DNA from: Rhodobium orientis
GTDB lineage: Bacteria > Pseudomonadota > Alphaproteobacteria > Rhizobiales > Rhodobiaceae
Assembly (NCBI RefSeq): GCF_003258835.1
Contig: NZ_NPEV01000009.1
Coordinates: forward strand, 57,423-121,422
DNA: 64,000 nt
Direction: 5' to 3'
Position 1 is the first letter of the stretch. Each line of letters opens with the position of its first letter. The notes under the pieces were generated by a model that saw only the letters and a list, made by a program, of their open reading frames with translations, ran no database searches and had not been told where the DNA came from. Positions 1 to 8,908 of the stretch are shown here, piece after piece. The translations under genes and the position numbers were made by a program.

Positions 1-153
1 TTCATTTTTTTGCATCGACTTGCGTTTCCGGACCGTCCGGCGGGAGCCCGCCGGCGTGCGGCCTGCCGCACTGCAACGTGGCGAACGGACGATCTGCCCT
101 ATATTCGAAAAAACAAATATACTGGCCGAACAGATATTGAAGGGGGAGACACC

Positions 154-948
154 ATGAACGCACCCGCCGCGCCCGGCAGCCTGACCGCCGACATCATCGA
201 AGCGACCCGGGCCCCGCTCGATGCGCACCCGGTCTATGGCGCGATCACGAGCCGCGCGCGGCTTTGCCGGTTCATGGAGCACCACGTCTTTTCGGTCTGG
301 GATTTCATGTCGCTGATCAAGTACCTGCAGGCGCGGGTGGCGCCGACCAATGTGCCCTGGGCGCCGGTCGGCGACGGCAGCGTCCGGCGCTTCATCAACG
401 AGCTGGTGCTGGAGGAAGAGACCGACGAACTACCGGGCCACGGGGCCGGAAACCCGGCCTTTACCAGCCATTTCGAGCTCTATTGCACGGCGATGCGCGA
501 GGTCGGGGCCGATCCCACATCGGTGCTCGCCTTTGTCGAGACGGCGGTGGCGGACGGCATCGAGGCGGCGCTTGCCACCGGCCTTGCACCGGCGCCGTCC
601 GCGACCTTCACCCGCACCACCTTCGGCTTCATCAATTCCGACCGGCCGCACCAGGTGGCGGCGGCGCTGGCGCTCGGGCGCGAGCACATCATCCCGGCGA
701 TGTTCCGCCGGTTCCTGTCGGACATGGAAATCGGGCCGGACGAGGCGCCGGTGTTCCATTTCTATCTCAACCGGCACATCCATCTCGACGAGGATTTCCA
801 TGCGCCGCTGTCGCTGAAGCTCCTCAACGCGCTCTGCGAGGGCGATCCGGAGCGGCTCGATGAGGCGCGCGAGGCGGCGATGGCGGCGGTTGCCGCGCGG
901 CTCGCCTTCTGGGACGGTGTGCACGCCACCATCTCGGCGATGGACTGA
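154..948 (+). CDS. DUF3050 family protein (heme-oxygenase-like fold)
   Basis: A 264-residue protein of the DUF3050 family, predicted to fold as an all-helical heme-oxygenase-like bundle; no reaction has been established for the family as far as I know. The family hallmarks visible are FMEHHVFSVWDFMSLIKYLQ near residue 35, the conserved INELVLEEETDE stretch, and late His/Glu positions (FYLNRHIHLDEDFH) that could bind a metal or cofactor. I chose the ATG at 154 because AGGGGGAG lies 6 bases upstream and the frame upstream has no family similarity. The gene stands alone and is followed by a good hairpin terminator about 140 bp downstream. Family assignment is fairly sure; function is unknown. 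Confidence 0.8.
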   Translation: MNAPAAPGSLTADIIEATRAPLDAHPVYGAITSRARLCRFMEHHVFSVWDFMSLIKYLQARVAPTNVPWAPVGDGSVRRFINELVLEEETDELPGHGAGNPAFTSHFELYCTAMREVGADPTSVLAFVETAVADGIEAALATGLAPAPSATFTRTTFGFINSDRPHQVAAALALGREHIIPAMFRRFLSDMEIGPDEAPVFHFYLNRHIHLDEDFHAPLSLKLLNALCEGDPERLDEAREAAMAAVAARLAFWDGVHATISAMD

Positions 949-1294
949 TCGCCTAGAGATAGAGCCGTCAATGTCAGGGAGAAAAAGACCCGGCGTGGCG
1001 GAAGAAGGCGCGTCAGGGTCAAGGTGACGCCTTCTCCCGCCCGGGTGCCTTGCTGACTACGCAAAACCTGAAGGTCAGCGTCCTATCCCTGGCAAATCGC
1101 TTGCCAGGTTTTCCGCGCGCGAAAACCACAAGATATAGTGGTGGGAGACGACGGTCGGCACAATCAATGCCGGTATTTAAACGCCGCGTTTACCCTCGGC
1201 GCATTGCAGATTGCAGCGGATTCGCATTCTGCAACGGTGCGGCCGGCAGAAACGGCCCTGCCGTTTGCATGGGCGATCTTTCAGGAGGCGTCGG
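949..1294. other. 346-bp intergenic gap between convergent genes
   Basis: No coding sequence is supported here. It holds the plus-strand terminator at 1088-1112 and a second short hairpin at 1250-1266 (AAACGGC, loop CCT, GCCGTTT) close to the end of the minus-strand amidotransferase gene. The second hairpin lacks a T-run, so it is only a weak terminator candidate. Confidence 0.6.
1088..1112 (+). terminator. Rho-independent terminator downstream of the DUF3050 gene
   Basis: CCTGGCAA (1088-1095) and TTGCCAGG (1101-1108) are perfect 8-bp inverted arms around a 5-base loop, followed by TTTT at 1109-1112. The T-run is short but in the right place for a plus-strand intrinsic terminator. Confidence 0.65.
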
Positions 1295-2077
1295 CTATTC
1301 GGCAGAGGCCTTCGCAGAAGCGGGGGCTTTTGCCGTCGCCGGGGCCGGCGCGTCGGCGCGGCCGATCCACAGGTCGAGGAATTTCTCCAGCCAGGCCCTC
1401 AGCGGCGCGTCGTAGACGGCGCGGCCGGCGAAGTGGTCGTTGCGGTTTTGCGCGCAAGGAAGCTTCATGCGCTCCGCACCCTTCACCGTCCAGCGGTGCA
1501 TCATGGCGAGCGTCAGCTCCGGATGGAACTGGATGCCATAGGCGGCGGCGCCGACCCGGAATGCCTGATTGGGAAAAAGATCGCCCTCGGCAAGCAGCGT
1601 TGCCTCGCGCGGCAGGTCGAAGCCTTCGCGGTGCCACTGGTAGACCTTTTTCGGCCAGGAAAAGAGGGCCTTGCCGGCCTCGGTCGGGCGGATCGGATAA
1701 TAGCCGATCTCCGCGCAGCTCTCCGTGTGAGGCTCGACCTTGCCGCCGATATGGCGCACCAGCATCTGGGCACCGAGGCAGATGCCGAGGAAAGGTGCCC
1801 CCTCCGACAGCGGCACGCCGGTCCAGTCGATCTCGCGATGGACGAAGGCGTCGGTATCGTTGGCGCTCATCGGTCCGCCGAAAATGACGGCGCCGGCGTG
1901 TTCGGCCATAGTGGTGGGAAGCGGGTCGCCGAAGCGCGGACGGCGGATGTCGAGCGTGAAGCCGCGCCTGACGAGCGACTGCCCGACCCGACCCGGGGTC
2001 GAGTTTTCCTGGTGGAGGACGATGAGCACGCGCTGCGGGCGCTCTCCCCTGCCATCGATCCGGTGCATGACGGTCAT
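1295..2077 (-). CDS. Class I glutamine amidotransferase-like protein
   Basis: A 260-residue stand-alone amidotransferase domain of the GMP-synthase-like type (GATase class I). Such proteins hydrolyse glutamine, or act as gamma-glutamyl hydrolases or peptidases on small substrates. The nucleophile elbow GICLGAQ is near residue 100 and supplies the catalytic Cys; the His-Glu of the triad sit in GIQFHPEL near residue 185. The last ~20 residues are an Ala/Pro/Lys-rich tail outside the fold. No partner synthase gene is adjacent, so the amide acceptor is unknown. The start is the ATG at 2077; no closely spaced alternative is better. Confidence 0.85.
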   Translation of the reverse strand: MTVMHRIDGRGERPQRVLIVLHQENSTPGRVGQSLVRRGFTLDIRRPRFGDPLPTTMAEHAGAVIFGGPMSANDTDAFVHREIDWTGVPLSEGAPFLGICLGAQMLVRHIGGKVEPHTESCAEIGYYPIRPTEAGKALFSWPKKVYQWHREGFDLPREATLLAEGDLFPNQAFRVGAAAYGIQFHPELTLAMMHRWTVKGAERMKLPCAQNRNDHFAGRAVYDAPLRAWLEKFLDLWIGRADAPAPATAKAPASAKASAE

Positions 2078-2145
2078 GGGCGCGGATTATATCGATTGTC
2101 GGTGACGCGTCGACCCCGGATATCGCGCGGGTCGTTGCCGGGCTC

Positions 2146-2616
2146 TCATTCGCCCTCGTCGTCGATGCGGCCCTCGACGCGTTTGCGCATGGCGATGCGG
2201 TCGCGGGAGGAGACGCCGAGGAGTTCGGCGACGCGCCAGACGATGTTGTCCTCCATTTCGTGGACGGTGCCGTCGGCGTAGACGATCTCCCACATCATTT
2301 CCACGACGTGGCGACGCTCGTCGTCGGCGAGCGTGCGCTTCAGGACGCTGGTGAAGGCATAAAGGTCGATCGCCTCGCGGTCGCGGGTGCGGGCCTCGGA
2401 GATCAGCGCCTCGGTGTCCTTGGGCGAGAGGTTGTAATTGGTGCGCAGGATTTCCTTCAGGCGCTGCTTCTCTGAGTCCGCGACGATGCCGTCGACGGAG
2501 ACCAGATGCACAAGGAGCGCGGCCACGGCGAGACGCTGGTCTTTCTCCGGAGAGCTCTCGTCCGCGGGCTGGCCCTGGGTGATGTCTGTCAGAAACTGTT
2601 TCAGCGATTCGAACAT
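2146..2616 (-). CDS. TerB-like (tellurite resistance TerB family) protein
   Basis: A small acidic helical protein of the TerB/DnaJ-associated family, 156 residues from the ATG at 2616. The family repeats two EF-hand-like acidic turns, seen here as VHLVSVDGIVADSEKQRLKE and MMWEIVYADGTVHEMEDN, which probably bind metal. Such proteins are usually cytoplasmic and of unclear role; the tellurite link applies to the ter operon, none of which is present here. I prefer MFESLKQFL as the start over an in-frame ATG ten codons upstream, because the family begins at this point and GCGAGG lies just upstream. Confidence 0.75.
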   Translation of the reverse strand: MFESLKQFLTDITQGQPADESSPEKDQRLAVAALLVHLVSVDGIVADSEKQRLKEILRTNYNLSPKDTEALISEARTRDREAIDLYAFTSVLKRTLADDERRHVVEMMWEIVYADGTVHEMEDNIVWRVAELLGVSSRDRIAMRKRVEGRIDDEGE

Positions 2617-2748
2617 GCTGCCTCGCGGGTGCGGTCCGCCTATCAATACACCAGTTTCTATTTGAAGAAAGTCGCCGCCGTTTTCAAACCGGAATCGCAG
2701 TAAGTCGTCCGGCTGTGGCAGTGCTGCCGGCCGCCGGGACGTTCCGGA

Positions 2749-3876
2749 TCAGTGCGAGTTCGACAGCAGGTGACGTAAACGTGAGATGAGCGCCTCGCCG
2801 AGGAGGCGTTCGGCAATTGGCTTCAGGCGGCGTCTGGTCGCCTGGATCAGGAACGGCGCGAAGGCCGCCCAGTGCTCCGGGGTGAGGAACACGCGGCGGT
2901 TGCGCATGACGACGAGGGTCGTCAGTTCCTGGCGGTCGGCGCCGACGTCCTGTTTCCAGGGGCTGTCGCCCCACAGAAGGTGGACGTCGCGGTAGCCGCG
3001 TTCGCCCAGTTCCCTGAGCGCGGCGAGATGGACCTGAAGCCCCGGCGAGAATTTCGAGAAGGCGAGGTCGTAGCCCATGATGTTGAAGAAGGCACTGGTG
3101 CCGGCCGTGCAGATGATGTTGCCGGCGATGATCCGCCCGTCGAGGGTCAGCTTTGCCGTATAGCCGGTCTGCACGGCGGTCGCTTCCAGGATCGCCCGTT
3201 TTTGGTCGTCGAGCTGGTGGTGTCCGCCGGCCGATTCGATCTTGGTGCGGTTGAGGTCCGCGATCGCCGCGACGTCGCCGGGCCGGCAGCGCTCGAAGTG
3301 GAATTCCACGTGGCCGCCGGTCTCTTTGGCCAGAAGCTTCCACTTGCGCCGCATGGTGCTGGCGCGCCGCGAGGAGATGTGGGTCACGTCCGGGCCGATG
3401 GCCATCCGCCAGTCGGCCTGGTAGGCGAACCGGTGATGGGGGCGCAACGGCGCGGGCGTTTGCGGTGCGACGATGTCCTCAAGGACGACCGAGTTGGCGT
3501 CGGTGCCGCGAAAGAGCGTATCGCAGAGGGCGTCGATGCGCGCGGGCGTCAGCGTTGCCAGCCGGCCGAGATGAACCAGGTGGCCGTGGCGTTCGGTAAA
3601 AAAAGCCGGATCCTCGTCCGGCCGCTCCAGCATCAGGACGTCGTTCAGGCCGAGGGCGGCGAGATATGCGGGGTGGACGAAGAAATTGCCGGCCGCGTCC
3701 GGAGCCGGGATGTCGGCGACGGGCACGGTTCGCAACGAAAAATCGCCATGGGAGGATGTCCCGGCGTCCGCGCGTCCGCGTCCGAGCCAGGGATACGCGC
3801 CCGGCCGGTCCCCGGCAGGGTCTCCTGCAGTCGGGGCCATGCCGTGCAATCCCGGGATTTCAAATGCGTTCGCCAT
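2749..3876 (-). CDS. GNAT/FemAB-like acyltransferase (BioF2-like acetyltransferase domain)
   Basis: A 375-residue protein whose middle and C-terminal parts resemble the FemAB/CelD-type acetyltransferase domain (Acetyltransf_6). The supporting stretch is ISSRRASTMRRKWKLLAKE, then IADLNRTKIESAG, a central YTAKLTLDGRIIAGNII strand pair, and FSPGLQVHLAALRELGERGY, which fits the acyl-CoA-binding region. Relatives act in polysaccharide or cell-envelope modification, but nothing nearby points to such a pathway. The first 40 residues are Pro/Gly/Asp-rich and look disordered. The substrate cannot be inferred. Confidence 0.65.
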   Translation of the reverse strand: MANAFEIPGLHGMAPTAGDPAGDRPGAYPWLGRGRADAGTSSHGDFSLRTVPVADIPAPDAAGNFFVHPAYLAALGLNDVLMLERPDEDPAFFTERHGHLVHLGRLATLTPARIDALCDTLFRGTDANSVVLEDIVAPQTPAPLRPHHRFAYQADWRMAIGPDVTHISSRRASTMRRKWKLLAKETGGHVEFHFERCRPGDVAAIADLNRTKIESAGGHHQLDDQKRAILEATAVQTGYTAKLTLDGRIIAGNIICTAGTSAFFNIMGYDLAFSKFSPGLQVHLAALRELGERGYRDVHLLWGDSPWKQDVGADRQELTTLVVMRNRRVFLTPEHWAAFAPFLIQATRRRLKPIAERLLGEALISRLRHLLSNSH

Positions 3877-3962
3877 TCCGCTCGTCTACAGCAAAGCGGC
3901 CCATGCGAAAAGCCGAACGTAAAAAAAGGGTTACCGGCCACGGCGCGCGGCCCGGCGGCCCC

Positions 3963-4889
3963 CTATGCCGGCAGTTCCCCGCGCCAGGGCGGGTTGGCGC
4001 CGGCGCGTGAGATGGTGACGGAGGCCGCGGCTCCGCCGAGGGCAAGGGCGGCCTCGATGGCATCGGCCTCAAGCCCGGCAAGGCCGGCGCGGTCGGTGAT
4101 GCCGGCTTCCGACAGGCACGTCATGAAGCCGGCGTTGAAGGTGTCGCCGGCGCCGACCGTGTCGACGACCTTGACGGTGCGGGCGGCAACGCTGACCGTG
4201 CCGCTGTTGCGGTAGGCCGTGGCGCCTTCGCCGCCGCGGGTGATGATGACGATCTCCGGACCGCGCTCCAGTATTCCGTTTACGGCAACGTCAATGTCGG
4301 TCTCGTTCTCGATCCAGGCGAGGTCCTCGTCGGACAGCTTGACGATGTCGGCTAGGCCGATCATGTGCGTGACGCGGCGGCGATAGGCGGCCTCGTCGGA
4401 GACCAGGGTCGGGCGGATGTTGGGATCGATCATGGTCAGGCGCTTGCCGGCCTCGCGCGCCATCAGCGTCTCGTAGGCGGTCCCGCAGGGCTCCGGAATG
4501 AGGCTGATGCCGCCGAAGAAGAGCGCCTTCACCGAGGAGGGCAGGGCCGGCAGGTCGTCGACGGTGACCATCCGCGAGGCGGAGTTCTCGTCGTAGAAGA
4601 TGTAGCTCGCCTGGCCGTCGACGAGCTTGACGAAGGCAAGGGTGGTCGGCCGGTCGCTCTCCACGACGGGCGAGATGTCGACCTTGCTCTCGACCAGGCC
4701 GTCGCGCAGCATGTCGCCGAAGAAATCGGTCGAGATGCCGCAGAAGAAACCGGCCGGGGCGCCGAGGCGGCCGATGGCGCGGGCGGTGTTGTAGACCGCG
4801 CCGCCGACGAAGGGCGCAAAGGCCGCTTCGCCCGCGGTGGTCTGGCGCGGAAGCATGTCGATGAGGGCTTCGCCGCAGCAAAGGATCAT
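3963..4889 (-). CDS. frk: Fructokinase-like PfkB family sugar kinase
   Basis: Phosphorylates a ketose, most likely fructose made by the mannitol dehydrogenase upstream in the same operon. The 308-residue protein has the PfkB N-terminal glycine motif (FAPFVGGAVYNTARAIGRLG, residues 27-46) and the C-terminal signature DTVGAGDTFNAGF, whose Asp is the catalytic base and whose GAGD forms the anion hole. The gene is last in the smoE-to-frk transcription unit, 51 bp downstream of the FGGY kinase. The same end gene occurs in rhizobial sorbitol/mannitol operons. Substrate is inferred from context; family membership is certain. Confidence 0.85.
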   Translation of the reverse strand: MILCCGEALIDMLPRQTTAGEAAFAPFVGGAVYNTARAIGRLGAPAGFFCGISTDFFGDMLRDGLVESKVDISPVVESDRPTTLAFVKLVDGQASYIFYDENSASRMVTVDDLPALPSSVKALFFGGISLIPEPCGTAYETLMAREAGKRLTMIDPNIRPTLVSDEAAYRRRVTHMIGLADIVKLSDEDLAWIENETDIDVAVNGILERGPEIVIITRGGEGATAYRNSGTVSVAARTVKVVDTVGAGDTFNAGFMTCLSEAGITDRAGLAGLEADAIEAALALGGAAASVTISRAGANPPWRGELPA

Positions 4890-4940
4890 GTCGCAAGATC
4901 TCCGTTGGGACGGGTTTCGACGATACCGACCATCTTGCGG

Positions 4941-6530
4941 TCACAAGGTCAAGGCGTCGAGTTCGGCGCGGTGCTCCTGCATCCTCAGGAAGACGCGGTA
5001 GTCGGTGTCGTAGCGGGCGCGGGCGGCCGGATTCGGCGCGCGGCGGTCGCCGTCCTGCCACATGGAACGGCAGGCGCGGCGCAGGTCCGGGTGGAGGCCG
5101 CCGGCGGCAGCGGCGATCATGGCGCTGCCGAGGAGCACGGTGTCGCTGGCGCCGTTGGTGCGGACCTCGCAATCGGTGGCGTCGGCATAAAGCTCCATCA
5201 GGACCGGGTTGCGGGCGTGGCCGCCGGTGAGATGCAGGGTGTCGATGCGCCCGTCGCGCGGGGCCATGTGTTCCAAGATCTGGCGTACGCCGAGGGCGAT
5301 GGCGACTGCGGTGCGCCAGTAGAGCCGGCACAGCGCATCGAAGGACGTGTCGAGGGTGAGGCCGCTGATGACGCCGCGGGCGTGGGGGTCGGCGAAGGGC
5401 GTGCGGTTGCCGTGGAAATCCGGCAGGACGTGGATGCCGTCGGCAAAGCCATCGCCGTTAACGGCGCGCAGTTCGGCGATCCGGTCGGTGATCGCAGCGT
5501 GGCCGGCGCAGTCGGGCCTCAACCCGTTGCCGTATTGGCGGATGAGGAGGTCGAGGAGGGCGCCGGTCGCCGACTGGCCGCCCTCGCGCAGCCACAGCCC
5601 CGGCAGGCAGGCACCGTAATAGGGGCCCCAGACGCCCTTGGCCGGCCGGGCCTCGTCGGCCATGCCCATGACGCAGCTCGATGTGCCGGCAATCAGCGCG
5701 ACGTGCCGCTCGATGCCGTCGTCCGCAAAGGCGCCGAGGACGCCGATCGTGCCGGCAAAGGCGTCGATGGCGCCGACGCCGACCGCGCAGTCCGTGTCGA
5801 GGCCGAGGTCGCTTGCGGCCCCGGCCGTCAGTGTGCCGAGGCTTGCTGCGACGGGCAGCGGCTGTGCCGGCAGTCCGGCCCGCGCCATCAGGTCGCCGAG
5901 ACCGACGGCATCGAAGAAATCCTGCTGCCAGCCGTCGTCATGGGCGAGGTAGGTCCATTTGGCGGTCAGCGTGCATTGCGAGCGGGCGGCGTTGCCGGTC
6001 GCCTTCCAGGCGAGGAAATCGGTGAGGTCGACCGCCAGGCCGGCCCGGGCCCAGGAGGCGGGAAGCCGGCGCTTCAGCCACATCAGCTTCGGCGTCTGCA
6101 TTTCCGGCGACATCGCCTCGCCGACATATTCCAGCACGCGGTGGCCGGTGGCGGTGCATTCGTCGGCCTCCGCGATCGCCCGGTGATCCATCCAGGAGAT
6201 GGTGTCGAAGCGGTCGTCGCCGGGACCAGAAGAGGGGCTGGAAACGCTGACCTGGCGGCCGTCCCTGTCGCGCACGACGAGCGAGCAGGTGGCGTCGAAG
6301 GCGATGCCGGCGATGCGCTCGGCGGCCACGCCGGCCTCCTCCATGGCGGCCTGGAGGGCGCGGCAGGCGGCGCGCCAGATGTCCTCGGAATCGTGCTCGG
6401 CCACGCCGCCGGCCGGCTGGCTGAGGACGATCGGGTGCACCTGGCGCGCCAGCATGGCACCGCCCGCATCAAAGACGCCGGCCCGGGCACTGCCCGTTCC
6501 GACGTCGATCGCACAAACCAGATTGCGCAT
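4941..6530 (-). CDS. FGGY-family pentulose kinase
   Basis: A 529-residue FGGY carbohydrate kinase. The N-terminus MRNLVCAIDVGTGSARAGVF is the ATP-binding phosphate-1 loop with the usual DxGTxSxR pattern; the second lobe shows VALIAGTSSCVMG and LTGGHARNPVLMELYADAT. The sequence looks closer to the D-ribulose/ribitol-type kinases than to glycerol kinase. In rhizobial polyol operons the corresponding gene is called xylB and phosphorylates the pentulose produced from D-arabitol by MtlK. The start ATG overlaps the stop of the upstream HAD gene as TGATG, indicating translational coupling. Exact substrate (xylulose versus ribulose) is open. Confidence 0.8.
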   Translation of the reverse strand: MRNLVCAIDVGTGSARAGVFDAGGAMLARQVHPIVLSQPAGGVAEHDSEDIWRAACRALQAAMEEAGVAAERIAGIAFDATCSLVVRDRDGRQVSVSSPSSGPGDDRFDTISWMDHRAIAEADECTATGHRVLEYVGEAMSPEMQTPKLMWLKRRLPASWARAGLAVDLTDFLAWKATGNAARSQCTLTAKWTYLAHDDGWQQDFFDAVGLGDLMARAGLPAQPLPVAASLGTLTAGAASDLGLDTDCAVGVGAIDAFAGTIGVLGAFADDGIERHVALIAGTSSCVMGMADEARPAKGVWGPYYGACLPGLWLREGGQSATGALLDLLIRQYGNGLRPDCAGHAAITDRIAELRAVNGDGFADGIHVLPDFHGNRTPFADPHARGVISGLTLDTSFDALCRLYWRTAVAIALGVRQILEHMAPRDGRIDTLHLTGGHARNPVLMELYADATDCEVRTNGASDTVLLGSAMIAAAAGGLHPDLRRACRSMWQDGDRRAPNPAARARYDTDYRVFLRMQEHRAELDALTL

Positions 6531-7243
6531 CAGCCGAAGGACTCTCCCGGCGACAGCCGATCGATCAGCGACGGCAGCAGCGCCATCCTGTCGAACACCA
6601 GATCGGGAGACATCGCCTCGACCCGCCGCCTGAGGTCGGCGGGGCCGACATGGGAGCCCCCCAGATAGGCAAGCACATGCATTCCGGCCCTGCCGGCGGC
6701 CTCGATCCCGGCCGGGCTGTCCTCGACGACGGCGCAGCGCGCCGGCTCGACGCCCATGGCCCGGGCGGCATGCAGAAAGAGGTCGGGTGCGGGCTTGCCG
6801 TTTCTCACCATGGTTGAACTGTATACGTTCGCACCGAAGCTTTCCAGAAGGCCGGTGACGCCGAGCGACAGCTCGATGCGCTCCACCTGGCTGGACGAGG
6901 CGACGCAGAACGGCACCTTCAGCGCGGCGAGTGCCTCTGCGATGCCGGGGGTCGGCTGCAGGTCCCGGCGGAAGCGTTCGAACAGGCGCTGGCGGATCTC
7001 GGTGACATGGTCGGAGGTGATGACGAGGCCGTAGTCGGCGGCGATCGTCTCGACGATGGTCTTCAGGGAGCGGCCGAGGAAGATGCGGTAGCCCTCTTCC
7101 GGGGAGATCTTCACGCCGTCTTCGGCGATGACTTCCAGGAGGACGGCAACGGAAATCGGCTCGCTGTCGACGAGGACGCCGTCGCAATCGAAAATCACGA
7201 GGTCGACGGCGCGGTTACGCATGCTGTTTTTCATTGCGCCCAT
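6530..7243 (-). CDS. HAD-superfamily sugar phosphatase/phosphoglucomutase-like
   Basis: A HAD subfamily IA hydrolase with the DxDGVLVDSE motif (VIFDCDGVLVDSEP) holding the nucleophile and acid/base Asp, the SSS motif (CVASSSQVERIE), a Lys in RNGKPAPDLFL and the VVEDSPAGIEAA metal motif. It resembles 6-phosphogluconate or sugar-phosphate phosphatases that accompany polyol operons, where they may clear dead-end phosphates. Three in-frame ATGs (7243, 7234, 7222) are possible starts and none has a clear ribosome site; the domain itself begins at RAVDLVIFD. It ends in a TGATG overlap with the FGGY kinase. Confidence 0.78.
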   Translation of the reverse strand: MGAMKNSMRNRAVDLVIFDCDGVLVDSEPISVAVLLEVIAEDGVKISPEEGYRIFLGRSLKTIVETIAADYGLVITSDHVTEIRQRLFERFRRDLQPTPGIAEALAALKVPFCVASSSQVERIELSLGVTGLLESFGANVYSSTMVRNGKPAPDLFLHAARAMGVEPARCAVVEDSPAGIEAAGRAGMHVLAYLGGSHVGPADLRRRVEAMSPDLVFDRMALLPSLIDRLSPGESFG

Positions 7244-7321
7244 CAAGCCATGATTCCAACGAAGCGGCAACGGCCGCCGTCGCCCGGGGCACAAGGCCAG
7301 GGGCGGCAGCGGCCGTAGCCG

Positions 7322-7349
7322 GCCGGCGCACATGAGAGAATGCGCCGGC
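7322..7349. repeat. Intergenic perfect stem-loop between mtlK and the HAD gene
   Basis: GCCGGCGCA (7322-7330) and TGCGCCGGC (7341-7349) are perfect 9-bp arms around a 10-base loop. No T-run follows in either direction. In a co-directional operon this could be an RNA-processing or partial attenuation site after mtlK. Confidence 0.5.
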
Positions 7350-7387
7350 TGTCGTTGTCGCGGTGCCGGACCGGTGCCGGCGGGCGC

Positions 7388-8878
7388 TCATCCGCTCGCT
7401 CGGACCGGTTCGGCGAGATAGGCCTCAAGGGTCCTGTGGGTACCGTTCGCCCACAGCGCGCCGAGCCAGTAGGCGAATGCCTCGCGAAAGGCCGGCGCGG
7501 CGGCGACGTCGCCATAGATGTCGGTCATTTCCAGCCAGGCGTCCGGGTCGTTCCTGGCGCACTTCGCCTGTTCGGTGAGGCGGTCCCAGATCGGGTCGTT
7601 GGGTGCGATGGCGGCCCCTGAGTCCGTCGTGCCGAAGCAGTAGCGGCACCACAGGGCCGATTCCAGGGCGAGGCCCGAGACGCCGCGGCCGGCCCTGAGG
7701 TTGTCGGCGATCGAGGGGACGATGAATTTCGGCTGGCGGTTGGAGCCGTCTAAGCAGAGCCGGCGCGCCGTGTCGCCGATCTTGGGGTTGGCGAAGCGGC
7801 GCTCGATGAGGGCGTAGTAGTCGGCAAGGTCGGTGTCCGGCACCGGCGGGACGATCGGCACGATCTCCTCGCGCTCGACCTTGCGCAGAAAGGCCAGCAC
7901 AAGGTCGTCGGTCATCGCCTCGTGGACGAAATGGATGCCCATCAGGCCAGCCGGATAGCCGATCACGGCGTGGCCGCCGTTGAGGATGCGGATCTTCATG
8001 ATCTCGAACGGCGTGACGTCGGGCACGAACTGGACGCCGACCTCCTCCAGCGCCGGGCGGCCGCAGGTGAAATTGTCCTCCAGCACCCACTGCTTGAAGT
8101 CCTCGCAGAATACCGGCGCGGCATCGTCGATGCCGAAGGTCTCGCGGGTGATGGTCCGCTCGCGCTCGCCGGTTGCCGGCGTGATGCGGTCGACCATGGC
8201 GTTGGGGAAGGCAACCTCGGCGGCGATCCAGTCGGCAAGGTTTTGGTCGGAGAGGGCGGCAAGGCCGACGACGGCGTTGCGAGTGACGATGCCGTTGTGG
8301 GGGATGTTGTCGCAGGACATGACGGTGAAGGGGACGGTGCCCTCTTCGCGCCGGCGCTTCAGGCCGGCAACGAGGATGCCGAAGACGGTCTTCGGTGCGC
8401 CGGGTTCTGCCGCATCGCCGGCGATCGCCGGAATGCCCGGGTCGAAGACGCCGGTCGCCGGATTGATGAAATAGCCGCCCTCGGTGATGGTCAGCGAGAC
8501 GATGCGGATTTCCGGGTCGGCGAGCCGGTCGATGAGGGCGCCGCGGTCGGCGGGCGGGATGAAATCGATCATCGGGCCGGTGACCCGGGCGATGGAGCGG
8601 TCCGCCTCCTGTTCCACGACCGTGGTGAGGTAATCCTGGGCGGCGAGCGTGGCGCGCATCGCCTCGTCGCTTTCCATGATGCCGGCGCCGACGATGGCCC
8701 AGCCATGGTCGCGGCCGGTGTTGAACAGGGCGTCCAGATAGACGGCCTGGTGGGCGCGGTGGAAGTTGCCGACGCCGATATGGAGGATGCCGGCCGTCAA
8801 CTCCGTGCGGTCGTAGTGCGGCACGGCGATGGTCGCGCCAATATCGCCGAGGGTGGCATTGGAAAGCTTGAGGGCCAT
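7388..8878 (-). CDS. mtlK: Mannitol 2-dehydrogenase (polyol dehydrogenase)
   Basis: Oxidises D-mannitol to D-fructose with NAD, and in rhizobial relatives also D-arabitol and, less well, sorbitol. The 496-residue length fits the long-chain mannitol dehydrogenase family. Visible motifs are the N-terminal nucleotide site ILHIGVGNFHRAHQAVY, the family signature FPNAMVDRITPAT, and the catalytic Lys-Asn-His pattern in KIRILNGGHAVIGY. An excellent ribosome site, AAGGAGG (8884-8890), precedes the ATG. It follows smoK and the smoS remnant and feeds fructokinase and the FGGY kinase downstream. Confidence 0.92.
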   Translation of the reverse strand: MALKLSNATLGDIGATIAVPHYDRTELTAGILHIGVGNFHRAHQAVYLDALFNTGRDHGWAIVGAGIMESDEAMRATLAAQDYLTTVVEQEADRSIARVTGPMIDFIPPADRGALIDRLADPEIRIVSLTITEGGYFINPATGVFDPGIPAIAGDAAEPGAPKTVFGILVAGLKRRREEGTVPFTVMSCDNIPHNGIVTRNAVVGLAALSDQNLADWIAAEVAFPNAMVDRITPATGERERTITRETFGIDDAAPVFCEDFKQWVLEDNFTCGRPALEEVGVQFVPDVTPFEIMKIRILNGGHAVIGYPAGLMGIHFVHEAMTDDLVLAFLRKVEREEIVPIVPPVPDTDLADYYALIERRFANPKIGDTARRLCLDGSNRQPKFIVPSIADNLRAGRGVSGLALESALWCRYCFGTTDSGAAIAPNDPIWDRLTEQAKCARNDPDAWLEMTDIYGDVAAAPAFREAFAYWLGALWANGTHRTLEAYLAEPVRASG

Positions 8879-8908
8879 GGGTTCCTCCTTCGCCGGCGGG
8901 CGGTGCCG

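Noticed and set aside
1250..1266. Hairpin AAACGGC-CCT-GCCGTTT as terminator of the amidotransferase gene
   Set aside because: The stem is only 7 bp and no T-run follows on the minus strand, so I do not list it as a terminator.
4365..6668. A plus-strand frame of 767 codons opposite the fructokinase and FGGY kinase genes
   Set aside because: Shadow of two clear kinases; no motif, no ribosome site and biased low-complexity composition.
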